64,000 bases of DNA from positions 58,136,139 to 58,200,138 of the forward strand of contig OX392531.1 of the NCBI GenBank assembly GCA_947623455.1. The letters run 5' to 3'. The position numbers and the translations under genes are program-made. The notes beneath the pieces were generated by a model. It was not told the DNA's origin and did no database searches. It saw only the letters and a list, made by a program, of their open reading frames with translations. Within the stretch, counting starts at the first letter, position 1. Every line of letters begins with the position of its first letter. Positions 52,801 to 57,656 of the stretch are shown here, one piece after another. The stretch is from Mimachlamys varia (taxonomy: Eukaryota > Mollusca > Bivalvia > Pectinida > Pectinidae).

Positions 52801-55800
52801 TTAAATACATTTGACCCATGTGACCTTGAAAGTGGATCAAGGTCATTCATTTGAACAAACTTTGTAGCCCTTCTGAAATTCATATCACAGCATGCTACAG
52901 GCCAAATATCAGTACCCTGGGCATTTCGGTTTTTGAAAAGAAGTTGCTTAAAGATTTTAACATATTTGACCCCTGTGACCTGAAAGTAGGTCAAGGTCTT
53001 TTCATTTTAACAAACTTGGTAGCTCTTCATCCAAGCATGCTACATGTACAATATCAGCACCCTGGGCCTTTTGGTTTATGAAAAGAAGTCATTTAAAAGG
53101 AAAGTTTATGCATGGCGGATGGCAAACGACGACAGACAGTACTGCACGATCATGGCTATAGGTCATCCTGACCCTTTTTGTCAGATGACCTAATAAAATG
53201 AATAATTCTGAATGCTTTTTTTCAATGACATATTTTTGAAATAAGACCTACTTGTCTGTGTCCTCTAGGGCGACAGTCATGTGGTAGGCTTCCTGTAATG
53301 TCAGACTTCCGTGGTACAGGGCTTCTGCCAGCTGTAAATGCTTCCGTAAATCCTTCAGAAAACAAACAAAGCCGAGTGGTGAGGCAATATTAATTAGTTG
53401 TTTTAATACCCTCTTTCAAAACTCAGTGAAACAAAGTTTTCCTGGTTATAGATAATGAAAGTATTACTCCGGTGAAGCCATTACAGCAGATAGGTACACC
53501 ACTGGCTCGACATGTTACTGAAATAGTACAGTACTTGTTGTTATCATAGGTGGGATATTTTTATTAAAGATACCTAGCTTGTTTGCTGGTAGTTGGTGGT
53601 ACTTACATCTGCACAGTACAGAGCAGAACATATGCAGTCTGTGGCAGCCTCATGTAAAACAGATGGACAGTCTGGCACCACCTACAAGTTGTTAATATAT
53701 AGTGTAGTGTATGTATGTATAGACATACAGTCAATCATATAATTATCTAACAGACACAATATCATATATCTATACAATATCATATATCTATACAATATCA
53801 TATATCTATACAATATCATATATCTATACAATATCATATATCTATACAATATCATATATCTACATCAACAGGGTACATTTACTGATAAACCTCTGGGATA
53901 TAGAACTGTTTACAGAACAAAGATATCAACAGGGTACATTTACTGATAAACCTCCGAGATATAAAACTGTTTACAGAACAAAGATATCAACAGGGTACAT
54001 TTACTGATAAACCTCTGGGATATAAAACTGTTTACAGAACAAAGATATCAACAGGGTACATTTACTGATAAACCTCTGGGATATAAAACTGTTTACAGAA
54101 CAAAGATATCAACAGGGTACATTTACTGATAAACCTCTGGGATATAAAACTGTTTACAGAACAAAGATATCAACAGGGTACATTTACTGATAAACCTCTG
54201 GGATATAAAACTGTTTACAGAACAAAGATATCAACAGGTAACATTTACTGATAAACCTCCGGGATATAAAACTGTTTACAGAACGAAGATATCAACAGGG
54301 TACATTTACTGATAAACCTCTGGGATATAAAACTGTTTACAGAACAAAGATATCAACAGGGTACATTTACTGATAAACCTCTGGGATATAAAACTGTTTA
54401 CAGAACAAAGATATCAATAAGGTACATTTACTGATAAACCTCCGAGATATAAAACTGTTTACAGAACAAAGATATCAACAGGGTACATTTACTGATAAAC
54501 CTCTGGGATATAAAACTGTTTACAGAACAAAGATATCAACAGGGTACATTTACTGATAAACCTCTGGGATATAAAACTGTTTACAGAACAAAGATATCAA
54601 TAAGGTACATTTACTGATAAACCTCCGAGATATAAAACTGTTTACAGAACAAAGATATCAACAGGGTACATTTACTGATAAACCTCCGGGATATAAAACT
54701 GTTTACAGAACAAAGATATCAACAGGGTACATTTACTGATAAACCTCTGGGATATAAAACTGTTTACAGAACAAAGATATCAACAGGTAACATTTACTGA
54801 TAAACCTCCGGGATATAAAACTGTTTACAGAATGAAGATATCAACAGGGTACATTTACAGATAAACCTTTGGGATATAAAACTGTTTACAGAACAAAGAT
54901 ATCAACAGGGTACATTTACTGATAAACCTCTGGGATATAAAACTGTTTACAGAACAAAGATATCAACAGGTAACATTTACTGATAAACCTCTGGGATATA
55001 AAACTGTTTACAGAACGAAGATATCAACAGAGTACATTTACTGATAAACCTCTGGGATATAAAACTGTTTACAGGACAAAGATATCAACAGGGTACAGCA
55101 TTACATGTAATATCATTGGTTACCAAGGTAACTCACCAGCACCTGGAAGGGAGCCATCAGAAGTTTATTGTGCGTGATGCAGTCATCCTGCACAACTCCA
55201 AGGGCAAACCAGCTGCCCATGCAGCGAAACACTTTGGCCTGAGCTCGGGGGTCATTGGCACAAGTCTCTAGACATGCTGTCTACAACACCAAAACCATAA
55301 TCGCACAGCCATTATCTATACTGCTGTATATCATTACAAACATTCCAAACAAACTTCTTGAAACTAATTGTGAAACAAGAGAAATCATTTTAAGATGAGC
55401 AGATATTAATACCAATAAAAGAACAGCTTGGCTTAAATACAGAAAAGACATTTTCAGCTTTTTAAGAAAATAAATGCTTAGCAACAAATCAGGGGGGAAA
55501 TGTCTTAACATGTCCTATATAGGAGACGATGTCACGGAGGATACAGGATTTTATTGTTGTCAGAAGACTTTACAATGTTGTTTGCATAACATTGCTGACT
55601 AGTGTCTAGTAAGCCATCCATGGTAAAACACACTTTATCAACACTATTGCTTGGAGCCATTTTACAACCATACCTGAGTTTGACAACTAAGAGGGATGAT
55701 TTTGTGTACGTACCAGGAGCTGTAGTACAACAGATGAGGCCTTTGTTAGCCCTTCTATCACCTCACTTCTTCTGTTGGAGCCCAGGCGCAGTGACCGACT

Positions 55801-55806
55801 ATTCAC
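19787..55806 (-). CDS. TNPO3: Transportin-3 gene, 21 exons, 5' part outside window
   Basis: Transportin-3 is an importin-beta-family receptor made of HEAT repeats. It binds phosphorylated RS domains of SR splicing factors in the cytoplasm, carries them through the nuclear pore and releases them on RanGTP. Exons were found by reading the - strand for GT-AG bounded blocks that resemble vertebrate TNPO3. All 21 join in frame: 2328 nt, 775 residues and a TAG stop. Vertebrate TNPO3 has about 923 residues, so about 150 N-terminal residues (the Ran-binding end) lie beyond 64000. Diagnostic blocks include [51 protein letters not shown] (the arginine-rich RS-binding helix), [23 protein letters not shown] and the C-terminus [11 protein letters not shown]. 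The bounds given include introns. Many introns carry minisatellites whose units contain the splice site of the neighbouring exon. I see no frameshift or internal stop, so the gene looks functional. Confidence 0.96.
19848..20029. other. Intron 20 start, nothing recognised
   Basis: A/T-rich intronic sequence between exon 21 and the dispersed element at 20030. Confidence 0.4.
20030..21135. repeat. Full-length dispersed element, ~1.1 kb
   Basis: It starts AACAAGAGACCAAGAGGGTC and ends GACAGACGGACGTTGAGCAG followed by GTGAGCTAAAA. The interior has about four diverged units with GATTTTAAAGAATTTA, CTATTGGGCCCTGCCCCTCA and CATTTATACAAAATTGA. It lies inside intron 20 of TNPO3. It shares the AGGTGAGCTAAAA end with the elements at 10331 and 35095, so they are probably one superfamily of non-autonomous repeats. 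Confidence 0.7.
20477..20619. repeat. ~143-bp inverted repeat inside the dispersed element
   Basis: ATATCTAATAGTATCTTCAG at the left returns as CTGAAGACACTGTTAGATAT at the right. The centre is TTCACTTGTGAA, flanked by the inverted pair AATATTTTGATATT and AATATCAAAATATT. It can fold into one long hairpin and may be a nested MITE. Confidence 0.7.
21254..22444. repeat. 35-bp array containing the exon 20 splice donor
   Basis: About 34 copies. On the - strand each unit reads ACTTTCACAAGGCCCTCACC, AG, then GTACATTTTACAC or GTAAATTTTACAC. The first 22 bases are the last 22 bases of TNPO3 exon 20 (the residues FHKALT), followed by the exon's donor. The array abuts exon 20 without a gap and runs into intron 20. 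In the exon's frame every donor reads AGG TAA or AGG TAC, so about half of the copies carry an immediate stop. Confidence 0.95.
22445..22557 (-). CDS. TNPO3: TNPO3 in-window exon 20
   Basis: 113 nt, phase 0 in and phase 2 out, between a TCTCCAG acceptor and a GTAAAT donor. It encodes [14 protein letters not shown] and [13 protein letters not shown], matching human RWLENSLKG and [13 protein letters not shown]. The last 22 nt are the seed of the adjoining 35-bp array. Confidence 0.96.
22760..23400 (-). mobile_element. Non-LTR retrotransposon fragment (reverse transcriptase C-terminus)
   Basis: The - strand encodes [20 protein letters not shown], then [15 protein letters not shown] and [16 protein letters not shown], the usual end of the RT domain in Jockey/CR1-like LINEs. 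After frame breaks near 23120 and 22985 it continues with [13 protein letters not shown] and [15 protein letters not shown]. The product would be interrupted and nonfunctional. It is an old insertion in TNPO3 intron 19, in the same orientation as the gene. The 5' part may be present, highly degraded, up to about 24100. Confidence 0.85.
23395..23650. repeat. Dispersed repeat with AAAATCCAAGATGGC units
   Basis: Two copies of a unit with TTCAAAATCCAAGATGGC, AGCCATTTTGTTTTTC, GATCAGTCCCAAAATC and AGCACAA. The same family is at 43375-44260. It overlaps the 5' side of the LINE fragment. Confidence 0.65.
24126..24240. mobile_element. Possible pogo/Tigger-type TIR remnant
   Basis: CAGTAAAACCTCGTTATATT and, nearby, GGCGATATAACGAG resemble the terminal sequence of pogo/Tigger DNA transposons (CAGT..AACCTCGTTATAA). 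Only one end is seen and no transposase, so the call is tentative. Confidence 0.35.
24525..24690. repeat. Short array of TCAGATTACATATCTTTCAC units
   Basis: Six or seven units of 22-24 bp, including CAGATTACATATTTTTTCAC, in intron 19 of TNPO3. Confidence 0.75.
24820..24987 (-). CDS. TNPO3: TNPO3 in-window exon 19
   Basis: 168 nt, phase 0 to 0, acceptor AATTTACAG and donor GTATGT. It encodes [18 protein letters not shown] and [14 protein letters not shown], matching human VAEVLWEIMQVDRP. It is part of a C-terminal HEAT repeat. Confidence 0.96.
25280..25436 (-). CDS. TNPO3: TNPO3 in-window exon 18
   Basis: 157 nt, phase 2 in and 0 out. It encodes [19 protein letters not shown] and [18 protein letters not shown], matching human STTLDHRDANCSVMRFL. 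The donor GTCTGT is weak. The acceptor TATTTACAG is the first of about 40 identical acceptors, because the first ~70 nt of this exon are repeated in the array that follows at higher coordinates. Confidence 0.95.
25437..28885. repeat. 88-bp array containing the exon 18 splice acceptor and exon start
   Basis: About 39 copies of an 88-bp unit. On the - strand each unit has CTCTGTATTTACAG, then GTTTGTACAGCGTGCCACTC and on to GCCAAGCCTRTCCTAT. This is an intron end, the AG acceptor and about 70 nt of exon 18 coding sequence ([11 protein letters not shown].. to AMAKP). Copies differ at a few sites, for example GCGC/GCAC/ACAC/CCGC in the exon part and GTCA/GACA near the end. Because 88 is not divisible by three, use of an upstream acceptor would shift the frame. 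Confidence 0.95.
28886..29667. other. Single-copy intron 17 DNA
   Basis: No exon or repeat recognised. It separates the acceptor-type array of exon 18 from the donor-type array of exon 17. Confidence 0.5.
29668..30149. repeat. 21-bp array containing the exon 17 splice donor
   Basis: About 23 copies of CTCAAACAACTAGAGCTTTA plus C (or TAGCGATTTAC). On the - strand this reads TTGTTTGAG then GTAAAGCTCTAG, i.e. the last 9 bases of exon 17 and its donor. The array abuts the exon directly. In the exon's frame each donor reads AGG TAA, an immediate stop. Confidence 0.95.
30150..30244 (-). CDS. TNPO3: TNPO3 in-window exon 17
   Basis: 95 nt, phase 0 in and 2 out, acceptor CTTTTTTCAG and donor GTAAAG. 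It encodes [16 protein letters not shown] and [15 protein letters not shown], matching human [19 protein letters not shown]. Confidence 0.96.
30400..31083. repeat. Array of TTACAG/GTAATA donor-like units after exon 16
   Basis: Units of about 30-60 bp with ACCTGTAATATACAGGATGT and TACTTGTGATATT. On the - strand each gives TATTACAG then GTAATA, echoing the exon 16 end TGTTACAG and donor GTAAAA. Spacing next to the exon is shorter and irregular (CAG GTAAAA, CAG GTATCA, CAG GTAATA within 55 bp), suggesting the seed region. Confidence 0.85.
31084..31200 (-). CDS. TNPO3: TNPO3 in-window exon 16
   Basis: 117 nt, phase 0 to 0, acceptor TATTTACAG and donor GTAAAA. It encodes [19 protein letters not shown], which is nearly identical to vertebrate TNPO3, followed by [15 protein letters not shown]. 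Confidence 0.97.
31190..31265. repeat. Two-copy duplication of the exon 16 acceptor
   Basis: GGTTATCATCTGTAAATACA at the exon edge recurs as GGTAATCATCTGTAAATACA about 54 bp into intron 15. A second acceptor with a few exon bases therefore lies upstream of the real one. Confidence 0.75.
31405..31745. repeat. ~20-bp array of GTATAATACAAGATATGCGT
   Basis: About 16 copies in intron 15. Overlapping open frames on the - strand here ([17 protein letters not shown]) are translation shadows of the repeat. Confidence 0.9.
31775..32185. repeat. ~57-bp array containing the exon 15 splice donor
   Basis: Seven or eight copies of TATTCACCTGTGATACTATA, CACTAATTACTTAAGTCACA and TATTAAGAGATATATA. On the - strand each unit contains TAGTATCACAG then GTGAATATATATATC, the last bases of exon 15 and its donor. 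It abuts the exon. Reading past the donor meets TAA within seven codons (GTG AAT ATA TAT ATC TCT TAA). Confidence 0.93.
32186..32326 (-). CDS. TNPO3: TNPO3 in-window exon 15 (arginine-rich helix)
   Basis: 141 nt, phase 0 to 0, acceptor TACTCCTCCAG and donor GTGAAT. It encodes [16 protein letters not shown] and [19 protein letters not shown]. The [11 protein letters not shown] helix matches human RCCRCLRFAVR, the arginine-rich helix that binds phosphorylated RS domains, so cargo binding should be kept. Confidence 0.97.
32430..34290. repeat. 48-bp array in intron 14, about 39 copies
   Basis: Units read GATGTTGTGATGTTGACTTT, ACACAAGTTACAGGATACTG and GTACCCCA; alternative AAATGTTG/AGATGTTG units alternate in part of the array, and each has one GGTACC. 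The unit equals 16 codons and several frames on both strands lack stops, so open frames of 361-645 codons appear, but no gene evidence supports them. I could not match the unit to the flanking exon ends, so this is not a splice-boundary array. Confidence 0.95.
34358..34418 (-). CDS. TNPO3: TNPO3 in-window exon 14
   Basis: 61 nt, phase 2 in and 0 out, acceptor AATTGTTTTAG and donor GTAAGC. It completes an Arg codon and encodes [20 protein letters not shown], matching human [20 protein letters not shown]. Confidence 0.96.
34519..34606. repeat. Hairpin in intron 13
   Basis: CTGTTTCAGAAGAGTGCAAG on the left returns inverted as CTTGCACTCTTCTGAAACAG on the right, with an A/T-rich centre. It is a near-perfect inverted repeat, possibly a small MITE. 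Confidence 0.7.
34860..35095. repeat. 16-bp and 35-bp arrays in intron 13
   Basis: Seven copies of GTAACATACCAGAAGT are followed by three or four copies of a longer unit with GTATGAAGTTTCCTGAACTG. On the - strand the units give CTG then GTATGTTAC, which is donor-like, but they do not match an exon end. Confidence 0.85.
35095..35970. repeat. Dispersed repeat with TCAAGGTCA units (second copy)
   Basis: The same family as 10331-11755: about six units with GACCCCTGTGACCTTGAATA, AGGTCAAGGTCATTTC and AGCCAAATATCATGCTTCTA. It ends GACGGACGGACGGACGCTGC, AGCTCACTTGGCCC, TTCGGGCCAGGTGAGCT and AAAA. It lies in TNPO3 intron 13. Confidence 0.8.
36048..36133 (-). CDS. TNPO3: TNPO3 in-window exon 13
   Basis: 86 nt, phase 0 in and 2 out, acceptor TTTGTTGTAG and donor GTATTC. 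It encodes [15 protein letters not shown] and [13 protein letters not shown], matching human SDPTVFLDRLAVIFR. Confidence 0.95.
36505..36600 (-). repeat. tRNA-like SINE fragment
   Basis: On the - strand TGGCCTGGTGGTGACG resembles an A box, and GGTTCGCGCCC 40-45 bases later resembles a B box. No proper tRNA cloverleaf can be closed, so it is likelier to be the head of a tRNA-derived SINE than a tRNA gene. Confidence 0.45.
36640..36815. repeat. Short ~58-bp degenerate array
   Basis: Three or four copies of CCAATTATGTACAATACAAA, GGTGATATGTATACAAG and ATAATTCCCCCA in intron 12. Confidence 0.7.
36965..39851. repeat. 38-bp array containing the exon 12 splice donor
   Basis: About 76 copies of ACTACCTTGTTGAGCGGTAA then CTATGTTGTACACTAGCC. 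On the - strand each unit reads TTACCGCTCAACAAG, then the donor GTAGTGGCTAGTGTAC. The first 15 bases are the last 15 of exon 12 (residues L-P-L-N-K). It abuts the exon. Read in the exon's frame, the next copy's donor supplies AGG TAG, so read-through stops after 13 codons. Some copies have an extra internal duplication (TAGTAACTATGTTGTACAC). Confidence 0.95.
39852..39943 (-). CDS. TNPO3: TNPO3 in-window exon 12
   Basis: 92 nt, phase 1 in and 0 out, acceptor CTTTTTGCAG and donor GTAGTG. It encodes [18 protein letters not shown] and [11 protein letters not shown], matching human GTALVLARLPLDKITECL and SELCSVQVMALKK. Confidence 0.94.
40085..40450. repeat. Degenerate ~75-bp copies of the exon 11 end and donor
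   Basis: The exon 11 edge (ACCTACCTTTGAGAAGGCCT then ATAGCAGCCTCA) recurs almost unchanged at about 40369-40397. It appears more diverged near 40290-40315 (GAGAAGACCTATGGCAGCCT) and 40118-40150. Each copy is followed by the same AATTGACCACAGTTTTCAGA spacer. This is a four-copy, ageing duplication ladder in intron 11. Confidence 0.85.
40451..40642 (-). CDS. TNPO3: TNPO3 in-window exon 11
   Basis: 192 nt, phase 1 in and 1 out, acceptor TTTTGACAG and donor GTAGGT. It encodes [19 protein letters not shown] and [15 protein letters not shown], matching human DPVLGYLMKGL and LLSPEAAVGLLKG. Confidence 0.96.
40866..41005 (-). CDS. TNPO3: TNPO3 in-window exon 10
   Basis: 140 nt, phase 2 in and 1 out, acceptor TTGTTCAG and donor GTATAC. 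It encodes [20 protein letters not shown] and [20 protein letters not shown], matching human [20 protein letters not shown] and GEMSEVVDRNPQFL. Confidence 0.95.
41130..41640. repeat. Dispersed repeat with TCAAGGTCA units (third copy)
   Basis: Diverged units with CAAGGTCATTCATTTGA, TGGTAGCCCTTCATCTCAGC and GGCCAAATATGATCATATG, and TGTGACCTTGAAACTGG, in intron 9. This subfamily uses TTCATTTGAACAAACTTGGT rather than TTTCTTTTCGCAAACTTTG. Confidence 0.7.
41686..41783 (-). CDS. TNPO3: TNPO3 in-window exon 9
   Basis: 98 nt, phase 0 in and 2 out, acceptor GCTGTTACAG and donor GTGAGT. It encodes [18 protein letters not shown] and [14 protein letters not shown], matching human [20 protein letters not shown]. 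Confidence 0.95.
41969..42076 (-). CDS. TNPO3: TNPO3 in-window exon 8
   Basis: 108 nt, phase 0 to 0, acceptor GATTTTACAG and donor GTAAGT. It encodes [19 protein letters not shown] and [17 protein letters not shown], very close to human EETDDFGEFRMRVSDLVKD. Confidence 0.97.
42077..42954. other. Single-copy intron 7 DNA
   Basis: A/T-rich sequence without a recognised feature. A minor duplication ATGGAAATACATACA occurs twice near 42555-42580. Confidence 0.5.
42955..43100. repeat. ~60-bp three-copy duplication of the exon 7 donor
   Basis: CATGGTCAGTGTCCATCTGA followed by CAATGATGAC, the - strand end of exon 7, recurs at about 43050, 43000 and 42960. The copies are separated by CCTTTGACCCTAGTTTTACT-like spacers that hold copies of the donor (ACTTAC, ATTAC on the + strand). 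It is a young, short version of the large arrays in neighbouring introns. Confidence 0.9.
43101..43247 (-). CDS. TNPO3: TNPO3 in-window exon 7
   Basis: 147 nt, phase 0 to 0, acceptor CTGTTTTTTAG and donor GTAAGT. It encodes [17 protein letters not shown] and [18 protein letters not shown], matching human VVEISFNFWYRLGEHLY and FKAYIQRLLHALARHCQ. Confidence 0.97.
43375..44260. repeat. Dispersed element with AAAATCCAAGATGGC units, ~0.8 kb
   Basis: The body begins CAAGTGGCCCAAGGGCCTTA then GTGGTCACC near 43470. It has CCTCTTTAGGCCCCAGGCCC in the middle and AAAATCCAAGATGGCTGTCT nearby. It ends GGACGGATGACAGACC, GGTGATTTGAATAGCCAGC and TAAAAA. It lies in intron 6 and is related to 23395-23650. Confidence 0.7.
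44262..44490 (+). mobile_element. tRNA-derived SINE
   Basis: The head GGCTGTGGTGGCTGATAGGC resembles a Pol III A box, and GGGAGTTCAAATCCCATGTG contains a B box (GTTCAAATCCC). The body has TTTTTCTCCGGGTACTCAAG and GGCATGTCCTTAAATAACCT, and the tail GGACGTGAAACAAAATTAAC is followed by CAAACCAAAC. This layout is typical of molluscan tRNA-SINEs; the family name was not checked. It sits right next to the large donor array of intron 6. Confidence 0.8.
44564..44596 (-). pseudogene. 33-bp copy of the exon 6 end at the far edge of the array
   Basis: At the end of the array furthest from exon 6, the - strand reads CAACATGTGTTGGTCACC followed by ATTTGTATGAG and GTGAGT. Real exon 6 ends TTAACATGTGTTGGTCACC, ATTTGTATGAG, GTGAGT. 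The copy thus includes coding bases that the bulk of the units have lost, and marks the first duplication step. Confidence 0.9.
46500..49640. repeat. 1539-bp higher-order tandem duplication inside the array
   Basis: Rare variants recur 1539 bp apart in the same order: GATTAGTGTAAC at 47011 and 48550, AACTGACCTCATAC at 47899 and 49438, the three AAAAGATT units at about 47961 and 49500. Two 249-bp frames are identical at 47290 and 48829. The copies run roughly 46500-48090 and 48040-49630 and look almost identical. Confidence 0.88.
51871..51933 (-). CDS. TNPO3: TNPO3 in-window exon 6
   Basis: 63 nt, phase 0 to 0, acceptor GTCTTTCAG and donor GTGAGT. It encodes [20 protein letters not shown] plus E, matching human [20 protein letters not shown]. 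Its last bases seed the 7.3-kb array. Confidence 0.97.
52045..52325. repeat. 30-bp array in intron 5
   Basis: Nine copies of AAGGTAGATACCTGGTAAAG plus TGTGTCAATA. On the - strand the unit reads TTTACCAG then GTATCTACC, which weakly recalls exon 5 end AATCAG and donor GTAAGTATCTAG, but it is not an exact copy and is separated from the exon by about 40 bp. Confidence 0.92.
52362..52437 (-). CDS. TNPO3: TNPO3 in-window exon 5
   Basis: 76 nt, phase 2 in and 0 out, acceptor CTCATTTCAG and donor GTAAGT. It encodes [20 protein letters not shown] and DTPNQ, matching human [20 protein letters not shown]. Confidence 0.96.
52640..53200. repeat. Dispersed repeat with TCAAGGTCA units (fourth copy)
   Basis: Three units with TTGACCCCTGTGGCCTTGAA, AGGTCAAGGTCATTCATTTT, CAAACTTGGTAGCCCTTCAT and CATGCTACATGCATAATATC. 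The tail reads GGCAAACGACGACAGACAGT and GTCAGATGACCTAATAAAA. It lies in intron 4. Confidence 0.75.
53252..53352 (-). CDS. TNPO3: TNPO3 in-window exon 4
   Basis: 101 nt, phase 0 in and 2 out, acceptor TTTTCTGAAG and donor GTAGGT. It encodes [20 protein letters not shown] and [13 protein letters not shown], matching human [20 protein letters not shown]. Confidence 0.95.
53607..53681 (-). CDS. TNPO3: TNPO3 in-window exon 3
   Basis: 75 nt, phase 0 to 0, acceptor AACTTGTAG and donor GTAAGT. It encodes [20 protein letters not shown] and LYCAD, matching human [20 protein letters not shown]. Confidence 0.96.
53755..53870. repeat. 18-bp array, six copies
   Basis: CAATATCATATATCTATA repeated about six times at the exon 3 side of intron 2. 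Confidence 0.9.
53868..55100. repeat. 61-bp array in intron 2, 20 copies
   Basis: Units read GATATCAACAGGGTACATTT, ACTGATAAACCTCTGGGATA and TAAAACTGTTTACAGAACAA plus A. Copies are highly uniform, with CTCTGGG/CTCCGAG/CTCCGGG subtypes. The unit does not match either flanking exon edge; the + strand TGTTTACAG is acceptor-like only on the wrong strand. Confidence 0.95.
55137..55280 (-). CDS. TNPO3: TNPO3 in-window exon 2
   Basis: 144 nt, phase 0 to 0, acceptor TGTTGTAG and donor GTGAGT. It encodes [14 protein letters not shown], then [18 protein letters not shown] and [13 protein letters not shown], matching human KVFRCLGSWFNLGVLDSN and ANNKLLALLFEVL. Confidence 0.97.
55281..55713. other. Intron 1 (in-window), no repeat array
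   Basis: A short single-copy intron of 433 bp with nothing else recognised. Confidence 0.6.
55714..55806 (-). CDS. TNPO3: TNPO3 in-window exon 1 (5'-most visible)
   Basis: 93 nt, phase 0 to 0, acceptor CTATGCAG and donor GTACGT. It encodes [20 protein letters not shown] and [11 protein letters not shown], matching human NNRSLRLGANRRTEIIEDL. The next exon upstream should end in a residue run like human LPEEV and was not found before 64000. Confidence 0.96.
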
Positions 55807-56024
55807 CTGCATAGAAAGTTCAACTTCAATGAGACTATCTTGTATAAAAGACATTTTATAAATAATTGATGAATAAACATCATGATTGAAGTATCACCTA
55901 ACAAATATTAAATGTCTTTTCAACAAGAACACCACACCTGTAGGTTTAGATATGTAAACAATTGCCTCAGTGCCTCTCAGTACCTCCTTTATAGAACATC
56001 TGAATAAGTTATAGACCATTATTT

Positions 56025-57009
56025 AGATAGAGAGCCTAAACTAAACGACAACAGGCTAGTAGTGTAAGAGATAGAGACCCTAAACTAACTGACAACAGGC
56101 TAGTAGTGTAAGAGATAGAGAGCCTAAACTAACTGACAACAGGCTAGTAGTGTAAGAGATAGAGAGCCTAAACTAACTGACAACTGGCTAGTAGTGTAAG
56201 AGATAGAGAGCCTAAACTAACTGACAACAGGCTAGTAGTGTAAGATATAGAGAGCCTAAACTAACCGACAACAGGCTAGTAGTGTAATAGATATAGAGAA
56301 CATAAACTAACTGACAACTGACTAGTAGTGTAAGAGAGATAGAGACACTAAACTAACTGACAACAGGCTAGTAGTGTAAGAGATAGAGAGCCTAAACTAA
56401 CCGACAACAGGCTAGTAGTGTAAGAGATAGAGAGCCTAAACTAACTGACAACAGGCTAGTAGTGTAAGATATAGAGATGCTAAACTAACTGACAACAGGC
56501 TAGTAGTGTAAGAGATAGAGTGCCTAAACTAACTGACAACAAGCTAGTAGTGTAAGAGATAGAGAGCCTAAACTAACAGACAACAGGCTAGTAGTGTAAG
56601 AGATAGAGAGCCTAAACTAACCGACAACAGGCTAGTAATGTAAGAGATAGAGAGCCTAAACTAACTGACAACAGGCTAGTAATGTAAGAGATAGAGAGCC
56701 TAAACTAACCCACAACAGGCTAGTAGTGTAAGATATAGAGAGCCTAAACTAACTAACAATAGACTAGTAGCGTAATAGATAGAGCGCCTAAACTAACTGA
56801 CAACAGGCTAGTAGTGTAAGAGATAGAGAGCCTAAACTAACTGACAACAGGCTAGTAATGTAAGTTATAGAGAGCCTAAACTAACTGACAACAAGGTAGT
56901 AGTGTAAGATATAGAGACCCTAAACTAACCGACAACAGGCTAGTAGTGTAAGAGATAGAGACCCTAAACTAACCGACAACAGACTAGTAGTGTAAGATTA
57001 TAAGACTCT
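56025..57009. repeat. 44-bp array, left part (split by Crypton element)
   Basis: About 22 copies of AGAGATAGAGAGCCTAAACT, AACTGACAACAGGCTAGTAG and TGTA. The array continues after the insertion at 59322. Confidence 0.93.
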
Positions 57010-57150
57010 ATCATATGTGGTCATGTAGGATAGGGATATTCCACCCGAGGGGTCACAAAATGTGGTAAAACCCGAGGCTCCGCCGAGGGTTTTACCACAT
57101 TTTGTGACCCAGAGGGTGGAATATCCCTATCCTACATGACCACATATGAT
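57010..57150. repeat. 141-bp interrupted palindrome
   Basis: ATCATATGTGGTCATGTAGG at the left returns inverted as CCTACATGACCACATATGAT at the right. The inner arms contain GGATATTCCACCC and GGTCACAAAATGTGGTAAAA, and the loop region is CCCGAGGCTCCGCCGAGGG. There are only a few mismatches. It may be an end structure of the Crypton-type element or an independent foldback insertion. Confidence 0.85.
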
Positions 57151-57656
57151 TGAGTATTTTTCTCTCATTCCCCAACCTAAAATATGCAAAAATAGGCACT
57201 ATCTGTCGATAGCTTTCTCAGATAGACGCCATTTTTTTTTAAATCCAAACTTTTTTTCTACTGCATATAATAAAAAAAGAACAGCGCCAATCGATTTACC
57301 ATACCCCATATATGCAAACGACGTTTGCTGTTCTAAAAACGAAGGGAACCATTCATTTCCACAGTCTAACGTTGTTTCAGCAGCCCTGTCATTGCAAGCG
57401 AAGCCAAAATCACTTGATGTCGGCCAAGCTAGTGTGTCCTTTCGCGTGAAAATATAGTTCCATGTTTTATTAATAAAAAACAATAAAAGAACGTGTTTTT
57501 TTTAACATAATTTATATCAAAAATAAAAAAAGATATTAAAATATCTGAATTCAATGTAATTTAAAGTACCGATGACCTACAAATCAAAGGAATGTTCAGT
57601 CAAGGCTAGTAGCCGCACGTGGTGTGACGTCAATATTTAGGTCAACAACGTTTAGT

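Noticed and set aside
56025..57009. 44-bp array as a splice-boundary array of TNPO3
   Set aside because: On the gene's strand the unit has no plausible donor or acceptor matching exon 1 of the window; the other flanking exon is outside, so the claim cannot be supported.
57146..57483. Overlapping 103- and 94-codon frames next to the palindrome
   Set aside because: They lie on opposite strands of the same A/T-rich stretch downstream of the recombinase; no domain or splice context supports either.
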